Origin: Verrucomicrobiota bacterium
GTDB taxonomy: Bacteria > Verrucomicrobiota > Verrucomicrobiia > Methylacidiphilales > Verrucolacustridaceae
Assembly (NCBI GenBank): GCA_010025475.1
Contig: RGTE01000062.1
Coordinates: forward strand, 1 to 6,561
DNA length: 6,561 nucleotides
Reading direction: 5' to 3'
In this document: in pieces, positions 6,091 through 6,561 of the stretch
Numbering within the stretch: the stretch's first letter is position 1
How the letters are laid out: the number at the start of each line of letters is the position of its first letter
Position numbers and translations under genes: made by a program
The notes under the pieces: generated by a model
The model's database searches: none
Told to the model about the DNA's origin: nothing
The model's input: the letters and a program-made list of their open reading frames with translations, nothing else

Positions 6091-6561
6091 TCACTCTTCA
6101 AGCGCCGAGTTCCAGGCTGGCGGGATGCGAAGAACCAAGAAGTCGGTTTCTCCGGTGGTTCGGCGGACTTTGAACCGGATAGGCTCCTTTTTCTTGGCCG
6201 CGGCTTCCCGTTCTTTTCGGTAACGCTCGGCGAAATCGGGCAGGGTGGTGCCGGCCGGTTGGCCGGCCATTTCCAAAATCACATCCCCGCCTCGGAAGCC
6301 GCTTTTCTCCCCCCGTCCTTCCTTCAGGACGGTGAGGACTCGGATGGCTTCGGTCCCACCCACGAGGCAAAGCCCGTCCGGAAAATCGAGGGGTTCCACG
6401 GGGGGCGGGGTCACGCCGGATGGAGGCTCGAGGACGAGGCGGAGGTTGGCAGGAGCAGCGGTTTCTAGTCCCCGGCGGAATTCGATGGGATCCGTCCAGA
6501 CGGTTTCGTAGGCGCGCTGGAGCATCTTGCGTTCGGTGTCGGTCATGAGGCCCTTGGTGGT
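6091..6561 (-). CDS. PDZ-domain protein, possibly 5' truncated
   Basis: I recognise a PDZ domain but not a named gene. From the ATG at 6546 the protein would be 151 aa. The frame is also open to the right edge (five more codons), so this could instead be the C-terminal end of a longer protein. An AAGGG 4 nt before that ATG gives some support for a start there. Residues about 1-30 look helical and charged. A Pro-rich linker follows (about 40-53, with PPSG and TPPPVEP). The PDZ-like fold runs over about 58-145: GLCLVGG as the carboxylate-binding-type loop, IRVLTVLKEGRGEKSGFRGGDVILEMAGQ as the typical 'aGlkkGDvIl.inG' core, and a final strand FLVLRIPP. Such domains bind peptide C-termini or regulate proteases. 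No serine-protease motif is present in the visible part, so an HtrA/DegP or C-terminal processing protease identity is only possible if more lies upstream. The gene converges on murI across an 86-base gap. Confidence 0.65.
   Translation of the reverse strand, partial: TTKGLMTDTERKMLQRAYETVWTDPIEFRRGLETAAPANLRLVLEPPSGVTPPPVEPLDFPDGLCLVGGTEAIRVLTVLKEGRGEKSGFRGGDVILEMAGQPAGTTLPDFAERYRKEREAAAKKKEPIRFKVRRTTGETDFLVLRIPPAWNSALEE

Noticed and set aside
6058..6098. Possible terminator: AAGGGGTGA (6058-6066) partly pairing with TCACTCTT (6091-6098), with an inner TCGC/GCGA hairpin (6068-6079)
   Set aside because: The outer stem has a bulge and a G-T pair and a 24-base loop, the inner stem is only 4 bp, and no T-run follows on either strand, so it is not a convincing intrinsic terminator.
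6250..6267. Perfect inverted repeat GCCGGCC-GGTT-GGCCGGC
   Set aside because: It lies inside the PDZ coding frame (AGQPAGT) and consists only of G/C-rich codons; such palindromes are expected by chance at this base composition.

Overview
This window is an ordinary chromosomal housekeeping segment from a GC-rich bacterium. The gene content fits the Verrucomicrobiota/PVC group. The clues are an LL-diaminopimelate aminotransferase of the short-cut lysine/DAP pathway, an amidase with a SIHFN/VEGGFMSN-type zinc site followed by a Pro/Ser/Thr-rich tail, and a hopanoid-transporter-like MMPL protein. The taxonomic call is an inference from protein style, since no rRNA or other marker lies in the window.

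Layout, left to right. (1) Bases 1-1838, plus strand: the C-terminal two thirds of an RND/MMPL-family membrane exporter, truncated by the window edge. (2) Bases 1835-3070, minus strand: dapL, convergent with the exporter and overlapping it by 4 bp at the shared stop sequence TTAA. (3) Bases 3087-6004, plus strand: a tight three-gene run of panC (pantothenate synthetase), a secreted N-acetylmuramoyl-L-alanine amidase and murI (glutamate racemase). panC and the amidase overlap by 4 nt (TTGA), and the amidase and murI are 3 nt apart, so the three are very probably one operon. dapL and panC diverge with only 16 bp between their start codons. (4) Bases 6005-6090: a short gap with two small tandem repeats. 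(5) Bases 6091-6561, minus strand: the end, or all, of a PDZ-domain protein that converges on murI.

The common theme is the cell envelope. DapL supplies LL-diaminopimelate, which is epimerised to the meso-DAP of peptidoglycan. MurI supplies D-glutamate for the same stem peptide. The amidase cleaves that stem peptide from the glycan. The MMPL protein probably moves a lipid across or between membranes. PanC (pantothenate, then CoA) is the metabolic outlier, co-transcribed with the wall genes.

I looked for an undescribed system and found none: no CRISPR, mobile element, phage gene, tRNA or riboswitch that I can support. The points worth a second look are modest: an Asp-to-Ala change at the second RND proton-relay position, a dapL promoter that would have to sit inside panC, a TTG start coupled to the panC stop, a compact PanC C-terminal domain, and a GATGGGAA repeat running through the murI stop codon.
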